Shown here: positions 23,918-32,275 of the stretch, piece by piece
Layout of the letters: every line of letters begins with the position of its first letter
How positions within the stretch are numbered: position 1 is the first letter of the stretch
Origin: Fidelibacterota bacterium
GTDB taxonomy: Bacteria; Fidelibacterota; Marinisomatia; Marinisomatales; UBA1611
Length of the DNA stretch: 49,724 nucleotides
Reading direction: 5' to 3'
Assembly: GCA_002708715.1 (NCBI GenBank)
Contig: PAPB01000026.1
Location: forward strand, 1 to 49,724
Position numbers and translations under genes: made by a program
Notes under the pieces: model-generated
Databases searched by the model: none
What the model was told of the DNA's origin: nothing
The model's input: the letters and a program-made list of their open reading frames with translations, nothing else

Positions 23918-25537
23918 TTGGAAAATACAAGATCATTTTTTTTAATAATCATATTAACCGTTTATAACATAATGGCAGATATGACTTTTGCGCAGACTTA
24001 TAGCACTGTGGTTTTAAGAGTTATAGATCAAGGAAATGGGTTTAATGATATTAGATTCAAAGGAGAATTTTCTAATTGGGCTGTTGTAGAAGGTTATGAT
24101 GATGGGCTAAATGGAGATACTATAGCTTATGATGGAGTCTGGACAATTGTTTTAGATAGCCTAATTGGACCGAGTTCTTATGAATGGGGCGCTATTGATA
24201 CAGATAATGGTAATGGTACAGTATGTGATGCGTGTGATGGTAGTGATGGTTGGGGAACGTGGTTATTAGATATTATAGGTGAGCCAAATCAGGAATTTAG
24301 TATTGGAGATGATGGCCAGATATCAGGATCTACTAGCATTACTATTCCTAGCCAAGGTGGTGAAGTAACGAAAACTGTTTTATTTTCAGTTGATATGACT
24401 GAGTGGTTAGATGAAGAAGATGCAACGGGATTAAAAGTATTTAGTGTGTCTCGTGGGGATCAAATGCAGGTTCGTGGAGGATTTAATGCTTGGAGTTGTG
24501 ATGACTTAGCAAATTGTAGGATGACTCGTACACCAGGAACAAATATATTTACACTTGCTACAAGTATTACAGGATTCCCAGATACAGAAATGGAGTATAA
24601 GTATTATTTGGAATTAGATTCTTTATCTATTGAAATTTTAAATGATCAGTATGGTGAGCTTTATGATGGAATTGGATGGGAAGATTCTCCACAATTTGGT
24701 GGTGGGAACAGAAAATTTATGCTTGGACCTGAAGATGGGACAGGCCTTGTTGATTTGGGTATCGAGGGCTATTATGACTTACCGGCTGGAGGAATTATTC
24801 CTGATGGCCAAAATATTACTGTTTCTTTTACTAGTAACATGGAAGATGCTCTTAGCCAAGGATTTAATCCAGATGAAGATACAGTTTATGTTTCAATTCA
24901 GGATCGATGGCTTACATATTTGCAAGGCCTAGGAGATGGTTATAAAGCAATAGCATCAGAAAACGTAGATGGTACATACTCTGTTAATTTATCGTTTGTA
25001 GGCCCTTTCCCATGGCATATGTTGTATACATGGGGATATTATGACACTTCTATTGGAACATATATTCAAGAAGGTGGTGGGTTTCTTTTTGGTCGATCTC
25101 GTGCACGCTACCAACATGCAAATGAGGATAATAATTGTGAGTGGGGTGATTATATATTTCCAATAGACTATTGGCAGTTTGAACCACCATTATTTGTTGA
25201 AGAATATAATCCAGAATTAATATGTATTTCTTTAGATATAGATAAAGATATAACAATTGATAGTTTTGTTTTAAAGAATAATTACCCAAATCCGTTTAAT
25301 CCATATACAAAAATAGAATATTTTTTACCAGTTGCGATAGATGTAGAATTAATAATTTATGATATGTTAGGAAATGTCATAAAACATTTAGTAAGAGAAA
25401 GGAAAACTGTTGGATATCAATCAGTTATATGGGATTCCAAAAACAGCAGAGGATTGACTGTATCAACAGGTGTTTACCTATATAGTATTAAAGCAGGTAA
25501 TTTTAGTCAGACTAGAAAAATGGTATTGCTTAAATAA
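23918..25537 (+). CDS. Secreted multi-domain beta-sandwich protein with sorting domain
   Basis: The TTG start is backed by GAGGAGA nine bases upstream and allows a signal peptide (to about F-A-Q at residue 26). The 539-residue protein has at least two starch-binding-like E-set modules (V-V-L-R-V-I-D-Q-G-N-G-F-N near 31; V-L-F-S-V-D-M-T-E-W with G-G-F-N-A-W near 155-200) and a third strand-rich region (I-T-V-S-F-T-S-N-M-E). The last 80 residues are a sorting domain (N-Y-P-N-P-F-N-P, ending K-M-V-L-L-K). Cysteine pairs such as C-D-A-C-D may form disulfides. It is probably a surface or secreted carbohydrate-binding protein. It could be co-transcribed with the lipocalin-like gene; no enzyme domain is visible. 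Confidence 0.8.
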   Translation: MENTRSFFLIIILTVYNIMADMTFAQTYSTVVLRVIDQGNGFNDIRFKGEFSNWAVVEGYDDGLNGDTIAYDGVWTIVLDSLIGPSSYEWGAIDTDNGNGTVCDACDGSDGWGTWLLDIIGEPNQEFSIGDDGQISGSTSITIPSQGGEVTKTVLFSVDMTEWLDEEDATGLKVFSVSRGDQMQVRGGFNAWSCDDLANCRMTRTPGTNIFTLATSITGFPDTEMEYKYYLELDSLSIEILNDQYGELYDGIGWEDSPQFGGGNRKFMLGPEDGTGLVDLGIEGYYDLPAGGIIPDGQNITVSFTSNMEDALSQGFNPDEDTVYVSIQDRWLTYLQGLGDGYKAIASENVDGTYSVNLSFVGPFPWHMLYTWGYYDTSIGTYIQEGGGFLFGRSRARYQHANEDNNCEWGDYIFPIDYWQFEPPLFVEEYNPELICISLDIDKDITIDSFVLKNNYPNPFNPYTKIEYFLPVAIDVELIIYDMLGNVIKHLVRERKTVGYQSVIWDSKNSRGLTVSTGVYLYSIKAGNFSQTRKMVLLK

Positions 25538-25545
25538 TTGATATT

Positions 25546-26076
25546 GTGAGTGCAAATAAGCTCAAAAGGAATCCTTTATCTTATTCTCTTTGGTTGATAC
25601 CTGATGGTAAACTTTTTTTAGAATTGCAGAGTATAATCCATAATTTAAGTTCTGCATTTGAAGGAATAAGATTTATTCCACATGTAACTTTACTAAGTGG
25701 ATTTCAAGATAAAGAAAGCATATTATTAAATAGGACTGAAGCATTTGTAAAACATATTTCAACATTTAATGTTAATCTTAAAGAAATTGAATTTTCTGAT
25801 GAGTTTTTTCGAACATTTTTCATTAAAGTTGATTTTGACAGTGATTTTAAAAAAGCTAGAGAGATTGCATGCTCTGAGTTTTTATGCAATGATGATAATT
25901 TTATACCACATTTAAGTCTTGCATATGGTTTAAAAGAATTGAGTTTAAAAAAAAATATAAAAAAAAATATAAAAAATAATTTTAAAAAATTTAGAGTGGA
26001 TAAAATTTATTTAGCTTATAATGATGAGATAAATTATAAGTGGAAAGTAATACAACAGTTTTCAATTCTTAAATGA
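25546..26076 (+). CDS. 2H phosphoesterase (cyclic phosphodiesterase-like), first of two
   Basis: From a GTG start this 176-residue protein has the two catalytic H-x-T/S-x motifs of the 2H superfamily: H-V-T-L at residues 46-49 and H-L-S-L at 122-125, each after I-P. The layout resembles plant and fungal-type cyclic nucleotide phosphodiesterases (Y-S-L-W-L-I-P-D-G at the start) more than RNA ligase-type ThpR. Such enzymes open 2',3'- or 1'',2''-cyclic phosphates. The gene starts a run of close or overlapping genes (ATGA overlap with the GT2 gene), and a second 2H protein appears near the end of the run. A role on a cyclic phosphate intermediate of the pathway is my inference. Confidence 0.8.
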   Translation: MSANKLKRNPLSYSLWLIPDGKLFLELQSIIHNLSSAFEGIRFIPHVTLLSGFQDKESILLNRTEAFVKHISTFNVNLKEIEFSDEFFRTFFIKVDFDSDFKKAREIACSEFLCNDDNFIPHLSLAYGLKELSLKKNIKKNIKNNFKKFRVDKIYLAYNDEINYKWKVIQQFSILK

Positions 26077-26792
26077 AAACAAAAAAAAACAATCTTTCAT
26101 TAATTATCCCCTGTTATAATGAGGCTGACAATTTATCTTCTTTGATAAAAATATTATTAGAAATTCAAACAGATTGTCATGAGATAATTTTAGTTAATAA
26201 TGGATCGACGGATAATACAAGCTCAAAGATAAGCGGATTAATTAATGAACATGAATCTTGTATAAAAGTTTTAGATTTAAAAAAAAATATTGGATATGGT
26301 CATGGTATAATGGCAGGTGTTAAAGAAGCTTCTGGACAAGTAATAGCATGGACACATGCTGATCTTCAAACTGATCCTAAAGATGTTATTTATGCATATA
26401 AGTTTTATATTAAAAATGGAGATTACAGAAATTGCATATTAAAAGGAAAGCGTATTGGCAGAAATTTTTTTGATAATTTTTTTACTGTATTTATGGGGAT
26501 AATATGTTCCTTTGTAATGAAAATTAAATTATCAGATGTTAATGCTCAGCCAAAAATGTTTCATCATAGTTTTAGAAAATTTATAAAAGATGCCCCTAAT
26601 GATTTTTCATTGGATTTATATGTTTTAATTAAAGCTATTACGAATAATTATACTATTTTAGAATATCCAGTAAATTTTGGCAACCGAATTTTTGGATCTT
26701 CAAAAGGTGGTGGTACTTTATTTGGAAAGATTAAATTAATTTTGCGCACTTTATCATATATTAAGAGAATTAGACTTAAGTTAAAAGATTAA
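26073..26792 (+). CDS. Family 2 glycosyltransferase, dolichyl-phosphate-mannose-synthase-like
   Basis: The 239-residue soluble GT-A protein opens S-L-I-I-P-C-Y-N-E-A-D-N-L, has V-N-N-G-S-T-D-N-T, G-Y-G-H-G-I-M-A-G-V and the metal/nucleotide motif T-H-A-D-L-Q-T-D-P near residue 98. The Q-P-K-M-F motif near residue 160 and lack of C-terminal membrane helices fit DPM1/GT2 enzymes that charge a lipid phosphate or transfer directly to a glycan. The start codon overlaps the stop of the 2H gene (ATGA), so they are translated together. The following GDPD-like gene begins two bases after its stop. Sugar donor cannot be told from sequence. Confidence 0.85.
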   Translation: MKTKKNNLSLIIPCYNEADNLSSLIKILLEIQTDCHEIILVNNGSTDNTSSKISGLINEHESCIKVLDLKKNIGYGHGIMAGVKEASGQVIAWTHADLQTDPKDVIYAYKFYIKNGDYRNCILKGKRIGRNFFDNFFTVFMGIICSFVMKIKLSDVNAQPKMFHHSFRKFIKDAPNDFSLDLYVLIKAITNNYTILEYPVNFGNRIFGSSKGGGTLFGKIKLILRTLSYIKRIRLKLKD

Positions 26793-26793
26793 C

Positions 26794-27390
26794 ATGGAAG
26801 TTATTGTTCATAGGATAAATAGGATTGAAGAATTAAAAATGATTGATCCTAGTTTTGGAGTTGAAATTGATATTCGAACACACGGAAGCGAATTAATTTT
26901 AAATCATGAACCATTTAAGAAAGGTGACAAACTAGTAGACTATCTTAGTGAATACAAACATGGAACCCTTATTTTAAATATTAAAGAAAGTGGAATTGAA
27001 GAAGCAGTTTTAACATTGGTCAAAGATTATGGATTAATTAATGAATATTTTTTACTAGATGTTGAGTTTCCTTTTATAAAAAAAGCATTAAAAAATAATA
27101 TAAGGAATATTGCTATTCGTTATTCAGAATTTGAAAGTATAGAAACAATAAAAAATTTTATTGGTTTACTTGATTGGGTTTGGATTGACACTTTTACTAA
27201 ATTACCTCTTAATCAAAAATCAATTGATATATTAAAAAATTTTAATACTTGTTTAGTTTGTCCAGAAAGATGGCATCGGCCTCAGGATATTGTTTTATAT
27301 CAAAAAAAATTAAAAAAGCTCAATTTTGGCATTACTGGGGTTATGACATCTAAAGAAACTATTTCAAAATGGCTGGTGAAAGGTATATAA
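26794..27390 (+). CDS. Glycerophosphodiester phosphodiesterase-like (PLC-like TIM barrel) protein
   Basis: The 198-residue protein follows the start of GDPD barrels: V-I-V-H-R-I-N near the N-terminus, then G-V-E-I-D-I-R-T-H-G-S-E-L-I-L-N-H-E-P-F, which supplies the usual E-x-D and the second histidine (H-D-P in most members, H-E-P here). Later parts (L-N-I-K-E-S-G, F-L-L-D-V-E-F-P, G-V-M-T-S-K-E-T) fit successive barrel strands. It is shorter than normal enzymes (about 240 residues) and lacks a signal peptide, so it is cytoplasmic. Proteins of this kind turn up in polysaccharide gene clusters. It could hydrolyse or form a sugar phosphodiester. Activity is uncertain because of the truncated length. 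Confidence 0.65.
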   Translation: MEVIVHRINRIEELKMIDPSFGVEIDIRTHGSELILNHEPFKKGDKLVDYLSEYKHGTLILNIKESGIEEAVLTLVKDYGLINEYFLLDVEFPFIKKALKNNIRNIAIRYSEFESIETIKNFIGLLDWVWIDTFTKLPLNQKSIDILKNFNTCLVCPERWHRPQDIVLYQKKLKKLNFGITGVMTSKETISKWLVKGI

Positions 27391-27476
27391 GATTTTGTAT
27401 TAAAAATAAAATATTGTATTATTATTGGAGTTTATTAAGCATCAATAATGATGTCTTAATTTTAAATTAAGAGGTT

Positions 27477-28172
27477 ATGACAGAATTAGATAGAATAAAA
27501 CAAAATGTTTATAAGGCTAATACTGATTTAGTTAAAAAAAAATTAGTGATTCAAAGCTTTGGTAATGTAAGTGAAAGATTTAATCACCAATGTATAATAA
27601 AACCGAGTGGCATAGAATTAAACAGCACTCAATACACTAGTATGGTTACTGTTAATATTGATGATGGAAAATATAAAAGTCCATTAAAGCCATCTTCAGA
27701 CACCCCAACGCATATCGAACTATATAAAAAATTTAGTGATATTCAATCTATAGTGCATACTCATTCTATTTTTGCAACTTCTTGGGCTCAATCTGGTTTA
27801 GCAATACCATGCGTTGGAACAACCCATGCTGATTATTGGTCAAGTGATATACCTATAACTAGAGTATTGACTAAAAATGAGGTTGAAAATGAATATGAAA
27901 AGAATACAGGCATAGTTATTGTAGAAACCCTATTAAAACTTAAAATTGATGTTTTAACCTGTCCAGGTATCCTTGTAAATAATCATGGAGTTTTTGCATG
28001 GGGAAAGTCTTCAGAAGAAGCTCTTAATAATGCTGAATTGATAGAATATATTTCAGAAATGGCTTATAAAACCATGATGATTAATCCCAATACTAAACCA
28101 ATAAATAAACATCTTCAAAAAAAGCATTTTAATAGAAAAAACGGGGATGAAAAATATTATGGTCAAAATTGA
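27477..28172 (+). CDS. araD: L-ribulose-5-phosphate 4-epimerase (AraD-like class II aldolase family)
   Basis: This 231-residue protein matches AraD throughout: S-F-G-N-V-S-E-R, K-P-S-G-I-E-L, P-S-S-D-T-P-T-H-I-E-L-Y, V-H-T-H-S (two zinc histidines), G-T-T-H-A-D-Y-W, a third zinc histidine in V-N-N-H-G-V-F-A-W-G, and the tail K-H-F-N-R-K-N-G-D-E-K-Y-Y-G-Q. AraD interconverts L-ribulose 5-phosphate and D-xylulose 5-phosphate. No araA or araB lies nearby; it sits among glycan genes and directly before a ribulose-phosphate-3-epimerase fusion. It may therefore feed pentulose phosphates into a biosynthetic route rather than arabinose breakdown. AGAGG lies just before the ATG. Confidence 0.88.
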   Translation: MTELDRIKQNVYKANTDLVKKKLVIQSFGNVSERFNHQCIIKPSGIELNSTQYTSMVTVNIDDGKYKSPLKPSSDTPTHIELYKKFSDIQSIVHTHSIFATSWAQSGLAIPCVGTTHADYWSSDIPITRVLTKNEVENEYEKNTGIVIVETLLKLKIDVLTCPGILVNNHGVFAWGKSSEEALNNAELIEYISEMAYKTMMINPNTKPINKHLQKKHFNRKNGDEKYYGQN

Positions 28173-29242
28173 TGAGAGGAATATTTAATGATCAAATAAT
28201 CGTTAAACTTGATTTTTTAGTTTATAGGTTTAGATTTTTATTTTTATATATTGTTTTTGGCATCCTATCTCTGATAATTGAATTTATAATACGCAATTAT
28301 TTGTTTTCATTAGGCTTTAGTAATAAAATTTCCACTTTAACAGGTCTAATTATGGGTATTCTTTTTGCTTTTTGGTCTAATTCTAAAATGAATTTTAAAA
28401 TACCTACACCTCGACTTTTTAAAGCTCTTCTATATTTTGTAACTATTTCATTTTTTTCTGCTTCTTTACAATTTTATTTAAGTAAGATTTGGATTATTGG
28501 CAATCATAATTATGAAATTAATCGTCTTTTTATTTCTGGTATTATTTTTTTATTAGCATATGTTTTTCACCGTAAATATTCTTTTGTCAATTTTAAAAAA
28601 GTAGGTGTAGCGATATATGCTGATAAAGTAGAAAACATTGAAGATATATATAAAAAAATTAGTTATTACCCTGATTTCATTCATATAGACCTGGTTGACC
28701 AAACAATGAAAAAGGATGCTGAGCAGATTGAGGTTTTTCGTTTGGAAACAATTAAGGCATATTGGCCTGATACCCAAATACAAACTCATATAATGTCAAC
28801 TCAACCAACTAATTGGGTATCAAAAATATTACCATTTTCTGATGTAGTATATGTTCATGGTGAAAGTAATCAAGATAATTTTGAAATAGTAAAAAATATA
28901 AGTAGGAATGGAAAGTTAGTAGGAGTTGCATTAATGATTTCTTCAGATATTAATGATTATATCGAATTATTAAAAAAAGCTGATTATGTTCTTTTATTAA
29001 CGATAAATAATCCTGGTAAATCAGGGCAAAATTTTCATTCTTCTGCTTTTAGTAAAATTGAAGAAATAAATAATCTACCATTTAGAAATCAATTTGTTTT
29101 ATGTGTCGATGGTGGTATAAACGTTTCTATTGCTAGCCATATAAATGCTGAATGTATTGTTTCTGGTTCATCTGTTTTAAAAAATGATTATCCTAGCCAT
29201 CAAATTATGCGTTTACAAACTGGTAGTAGGTTTGAAAATTGA
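28172..29242 (+). CDS. GtrA-like membrane domain fused to ribulose-phosphate 3-epimerase domain
   Basis: Residues about 20-140 form four hydrophobic helices ending A-Y-V-F-H-R-K-Y-S-F, the typical end of a GtrA domain (lipid-linked sugar flipping or membrane anchoring). Residues 143-350 are a complete ribulose-5-phosphate 3-epimerase barrel: F-I-H-I-D-L-V-D (His171, Asp173), Q-T-H-I-M-S (His206), V-Y-V-H-G (His229), L-L-L-T-I-N-N-P-G-K-S-G-Q-N-F and C-V-D-G-G-I-N (Asp313). The metal and acid/base residues of the family are kept, so activity is likely. It overlaps araD at one base (TGATG). A membrane-bound epimerase next to AraD suggests pentulose-phosphate handling at the membrane. I know of no characterised protein with this arrangement. 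Confidence 0.85.
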   Translation: MRGIFNDQIIVKLDFLVYRFRFLFLYIVFGILSLIIEFIIRNYLFSLGFSNKISTLTGLIMGILFAFWSNSKMNFKIPTPRLFKALLYFVTISFFSASLQFYLSKIWIIGNHNYEINRLFISGIIFLLAYVFHRKYSFVNFKKVGVAIYADKVENIEDIYKKISYYPDFIHIDLVDQTMKKDAEQIEVFRLETIKAYWPDTQIQTHIMSTQPTNWVSKILPFSDVVYVHGESNQDNFEIVKNISRNGKLVGVALMISSDINDYIELLKKADYVLLLTINNPGKSGQNFHSSAFSKIEEINNLPFRNQFVLCVDGGINVSIASHINAECIVSGSSVLKNDYPSHQIMRLQTGSRFEN

Positions 29243-29317
29243 ATATTAGGAATTAAAAAGGAAAAAATATTTTAATAAACATTATTAAATATTTTATAAG
29301 GAATTAGTAAATAGAGG

Positions 29318-30817
29318 ATGAATTCAAAGCTCCTTTTATCAGAAAAAAAGTTCATTAGATTGAAAAAAGTTTTAAAAATTAAAGAAAATATAAAAACAGA
29401 GATATTTGATAGATTAATTAATATTACTGAAGTGATTTCTGTTACAATTGTAGGATCTTTTATTGACAATGAGGATCTATCTGGAATTAGCGATATTGAT
29501 ACAATTGTTATTTGTAATAATTTAAATCAAAAAATATTTGATAATTGTGTTAATGCTATTAAAAGTATAGATCTAAATAGATGTGGTCTTATTAATTATA
29601 ATCTAAAAATAAATTCTACTTTTGGACCTCTTAAATTTGATAAACCTAAATTAGCAGTGATTCATTTAATGATATATGATATTAATGGTCATAAAAATCA
29701 TGTTATTTCTAGTCCTTTTACTTGTTTTGATTGGGAACGAAGTAAAGATTTTGTTGGTTTATCGCTAGTAGAAGTCTATCCAGTGGGTAGGTTGCAAATT
29801 AGGGATTTTAAAGAAGCTCGTCGAAGCGTAGAAAACTATTTAATTGATATAAAAAATAATTCAATAAGTTACCGTGAGTATAATTTCCAAAATACCATTG
29901 CAAAAGAGATTATAAAACAAGCACCTCTAGATGATAGGCATAAGGGTGAGTTTGCTTTTCATATTATTAAAAATTTAATAATGAATTATTATAAGCTATG
30001 TAATATGAAAAATGAGGTATTGTCAAAACATAAAGTTGTTAAACAAATTAAGAATTTATTCAGCGATAATATTAGTCATATACATTCTGAAAAATATTTA
30101 ACGATATCGAGTATTAAGGAAAAAAGGGAAGGTGTTTTTCCAAAATACACACTTGATTGGATAGAAGATTTTATTGAGCAATTTAAAAAAAATATATCAG
30201 AGGAATGGGATGAAGCCATCCAGATTAATTTTATAAGGCATTTTAAAACTAATTTGAATGATGGTACATATTTAGGACAAGGCAGAGATCCCGAGGTGGA
30301 TTATGAACATATTTTTGAATTAAATCTTAAACAAGTTAATAAAGTTTACAGTAGTCCATTAAAAAGATGTATCCAAACTGCTAAAAACGTTCATGAAGGT
30401 ATTAAAATAATTAGCGATGATCGTTTACTTGAATTTGATTATGGGGATGCAGAAGGATTACAACAAGAAGATTTAACCAAAAAATATCCTACGGTGCAAT
30501 CTAGTTGGGATATTGGGGAGGACCCACATTTTCCAAATGGAGAAAATACAGCAGATGTATTTAACCGTTTATCGAATTTTATGAATGAGGTATCTAAAAA
30601 TTTTAATAAAAAGAAGGATGATTCTATCAGCATTTTTACTCATAATGGTGTTCTTAGATGCCTTATTGGGGATGCATACAAAATTAGGAAGAGTGATTGG
30701 TATAAGATAGTTATTCCTCATGGTCTACCATTGGAGTTCCTCTATAATAAAAAGAGGTTTTATCCAAATATCCCAAGAGCAATTCTCGGTAAATTATTTA
30801 TTAATATTGGATATTAA
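29318..30817 (+). CDS. Nucleotidyltransferase (Pol beta type) fused to histidine phosphatase
   Basis: The N-terminal part has the Pol beta-type nucleotidyltransferase signature V-G-S-F ... S-G-I-S-D-I-D-T-I-V-I (Gly46, Ser47, Asp59, Asp61) and a helical region to about residue 295. From residue 303 comes a histidine phosphatase/phosphoglycerate-mutase domain: I-R-H-F-K-T (His308), S-S-P-L-K-R-C-I-Q-T-A (Arg350), L-L-E-F-D-Y-G-D-A-E-G (Glu372) and F-T-H-N-G-V-L-R (His442). All catalytic positions are present. It lies mid-operon between the epimerase fusion and the second 2H gene. Plausible work: nucleotidyl transfer to a small molecule plus dephosphorylation of a sugar phosphate. The pairing is unusual. 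Confidence 0.8.
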   Translation: MNSKLLLSEKKFIRLKKVLKIKENIKTEIFDRLINITEVISVTIVGSFIDNEDLSGISDIDTIVICNNLNQKIFDNCVNAIKSIDLNRCGLINYNLKINSTFGPLKFDKPKLAVIHLMIYDINGHKNHVISSPFTCFDWERSKDFVGLSLVEVYPVGRLQIRDFKEARRSVENYLIDIKNNSISYREYNFQNTIAKEIIKQAPLDDRHKGEFAFHIIKNLIMNYYKLCNMKNEVLSKHKVVKQIKNLFSDNISHIHSEKYLTISSIKEKREGVFPKYTLDWIEDFIEQFKKNISEEWDEAIQINFIRHFKTNLNDGTYLGQGRDPEVDYEHIFELNLKQVNKVYSSPLKRCIQTAKNVHEGIKIISDDRLLEFDYGDAEGLQQEDLTKKYPTVQSSWDIGEDPHFPNGENTADVFNRLSNFMNEVSKNFNKKKDDSISIFTHNGVLRCLIGDAYKIRKSDWYKIVIPHGLPLEFLYNKKRFYPNIPRAILGKLFINIGY

Positions 30818-30821
30818 GATA

Positions 30822-31418
30822 ATGAGTATTGGCCTTTTTATAATACCAGAGGAACCACTTAAATCGAAAATTTTATATTGGAAAGAGCAGGTAAAAAAAG
30901 AATTAAATCACCAACCTTATTTAGATCACCCTGCACATATGACAATAATTAATTTAGAGCTTCAAAATGAAAATAGTGCAATCAGTATGATAAAAAGATA
31001 TTTATCAAATACAAATGCATTTTATATAGATATTAATAAAAATAAGGTTTTTTTAAATGATATAAGTACGAGCGGTCACACTATTTATTATGGTGTAGAT
31101 AAGCATCAACAATTAGCAAATATTCAAATTCAATTAGCAAATATTTTAGCTAAAAATCGAATACGTAAAAATCCACCAAATTTTTTATTAAATAATACAA
31201 TATTATTAAATAGTTATCAGACTTTTGGTTCACCATTTATAGGGAGCCATTGGATTCCACATTTTACAATTGCTTCATTAAAAGTAAATAAAGACCATTC
31301 TATTATAAAAGAATTTTTATCTGATAATGATTTATTCTCGTTCAAGGTTAAAAAAATATCAATATGGCGAATTATAAATGATGATCATAATATGCTAGAG
31401 GAAATAAATCTAAGATGA
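30822..31418 (+). CDS. 2H phosphoesterase (2'-5' RNA ligase-like fold), second of two
   Basis: The start is ATG 30822, four bases after the previous stop; a longer frame from 30720 would overlap the phosphatase end by about 100 bases and is rejected. The 198-residue protein begins M-S-I-G-L-F-I-I-P-E and carries H-M-T-I (39-42) and H-F-T-I (147-150), the paired catalytic motifs of the 2H superfamily. It is only weakly like the first 2H protein of the operon, so this is not a recent duplication. The stop overlaps the next start (ATGA). The substrate is probably a cyclic phosphate or a phosphodiester made by the pathway rather than tRNA, judging by the context. Confidence 0.78.
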   Translation: MSIGLFIIPEEPLKSKILYWKEQVKKELNHQPYLDHPAHMTIINLELQNENSAISMIKRYLSNTNAFYIDINKNKVFLNDISTSGHTIYYGVDKHQQLANIQIQLANILAKNRIRKNPPNFLLNNTILLNSYQTFGSPFIGSHWIPHFTIASLKVNKDHSIIKEFLSDNDLFSFKVKKISIWRIINDDHNMLEEINLR

Positions 31419-32161
31419 GAAGAGTGAATTTAATACCTATGGCTGGTGAGGGAATTCGTTTTATTAATGCTGGTTATGATATTCCTAAACCAATGATTGA
31501 GATTAATGGATTACCAATGATAATTAATTCTGCAAAAAGTTTACCTGATGCAGATATTTGGATTTTTATTTGTAGAAAACAACATATCCTTGATTTTAAA
31601 ATTGATGTTTTACTTAAAAAATATTTTCCCTCTTCATTGATAATATCAGTTGATTATTTAACTGATGGTCAGGCAAGTACTTGTTTATTAGCACAAGAAT
31701 ATTTAAACCCTGATGATGTATTAATGATAGGTGCATGTGATAATAAAATTGAATTTGATAATCATTATTATCAAAAAAAGATAAAAAACACTGATGCTTT
31801 AGTTTGGACATTTAAGAATAATAAAACAGTTGTTAATAATGCAGAAATGTATGGATGGGCAAACATAGATTCACATGGAAGAATATCTGGTATATCTTGC
31901 AAAACCCCATTAAGTGATAATCCAATTAATGATCACGCACTTGTTGGAGCTTTTAGTTTTAAAAGAGCAGAGTATTTTTTAAAGTATACTAAAAAAATTA
32001 TTAAAAAGAATAGGCGAATTAATAATGAATTTTATTTAGATATTGTCATTGATGAATGTGCTCATTCTAACTTAATCGTGGAGCCTTTTGAGGTTAATAA
32101 TTATATTTGTTGGGGGACGCCTAAAGATTTGGAAGGTTATGAAGGATCCTTCATCGATTAA
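31415..32161 (+). CDS. Sugar-phosphate nucleotidyltransferase (NTP_transferase family)
   Basis: The 248-residue protein opens with the nucleotide-binding signature of sugar-1-phosphate nucleotidyltransferases, L-I-P-M-A-G-E-G-I-R-F followed by P-K-P-M-I-E-I-N-G-L-P-M-I. It also has D-G-Q-A-S-T-C-L-L-A near residue 85, G-A-C-D-N-K-I (metal-binding Asp) near 108 and a late C-W-G-T-P-K-D-L-E-G-Y. It belongs with the GlmU/RmlA/HddC-like fold but lacks any acyltransferase domain. As last gene of the 25.5-32.2 kb operon it probably activates the sugar phosphate that the GT2 enzyme uses. Sugar and nucleotide are unknown; pentose phosphates are suggested by neighbours. Confidence 0.85.
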   Translation: MRRVNLIPMAGEGIRFINAGYDIPKPMIEINGLPMIINSAKSLPDADIWIFICRKQHILDFKIDVLLKKYFPSSLIISVDYLTDGQASTCLLAQEYLNPDDVLMIGACDNKIEFDNHYYQKKIKNTDALVWTFKNNKTVVNNAEMYGWANIDSHGRISGISCKTPLSDNPINDHALVGAFSFKRAEYFLKYTKKIIKKNRRINNEFYLDIVIDECAHSNLIVEPFEVNNYICWGTPKDLEGYEGSFID

Positions 32162-32275
32162 ATTTTATATTTAGAATGAAAAAATTAAAATAGTTAAGAT
32201 ATAATCTCTATAGTATATCATATGTCTATTTAAGTAAATTATTATAATTAAATTAAATTTTATCTTGGGAAAAAA

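Noticed and set aside
25050-25289. Minus-strand frame of 79 residues
   Set aside because: It lies antisense inside a well-supported secreted protein gene and has no features of its own.
25546-26076. First 2H protein as an RNA-ligase/tRNA repair or anti-phage module
   Set aside because: No ligase, kinase, cyclase or nuclease partner nearby; all neighbours are sugar and glycan genes.
30720-30821. Upstream extension of the second 2H phosphoesterase
   Set aside because: It would overlap the phosphatase gene by about 100 bases and lacks family similarity; ATG 30822 gives a normal start.
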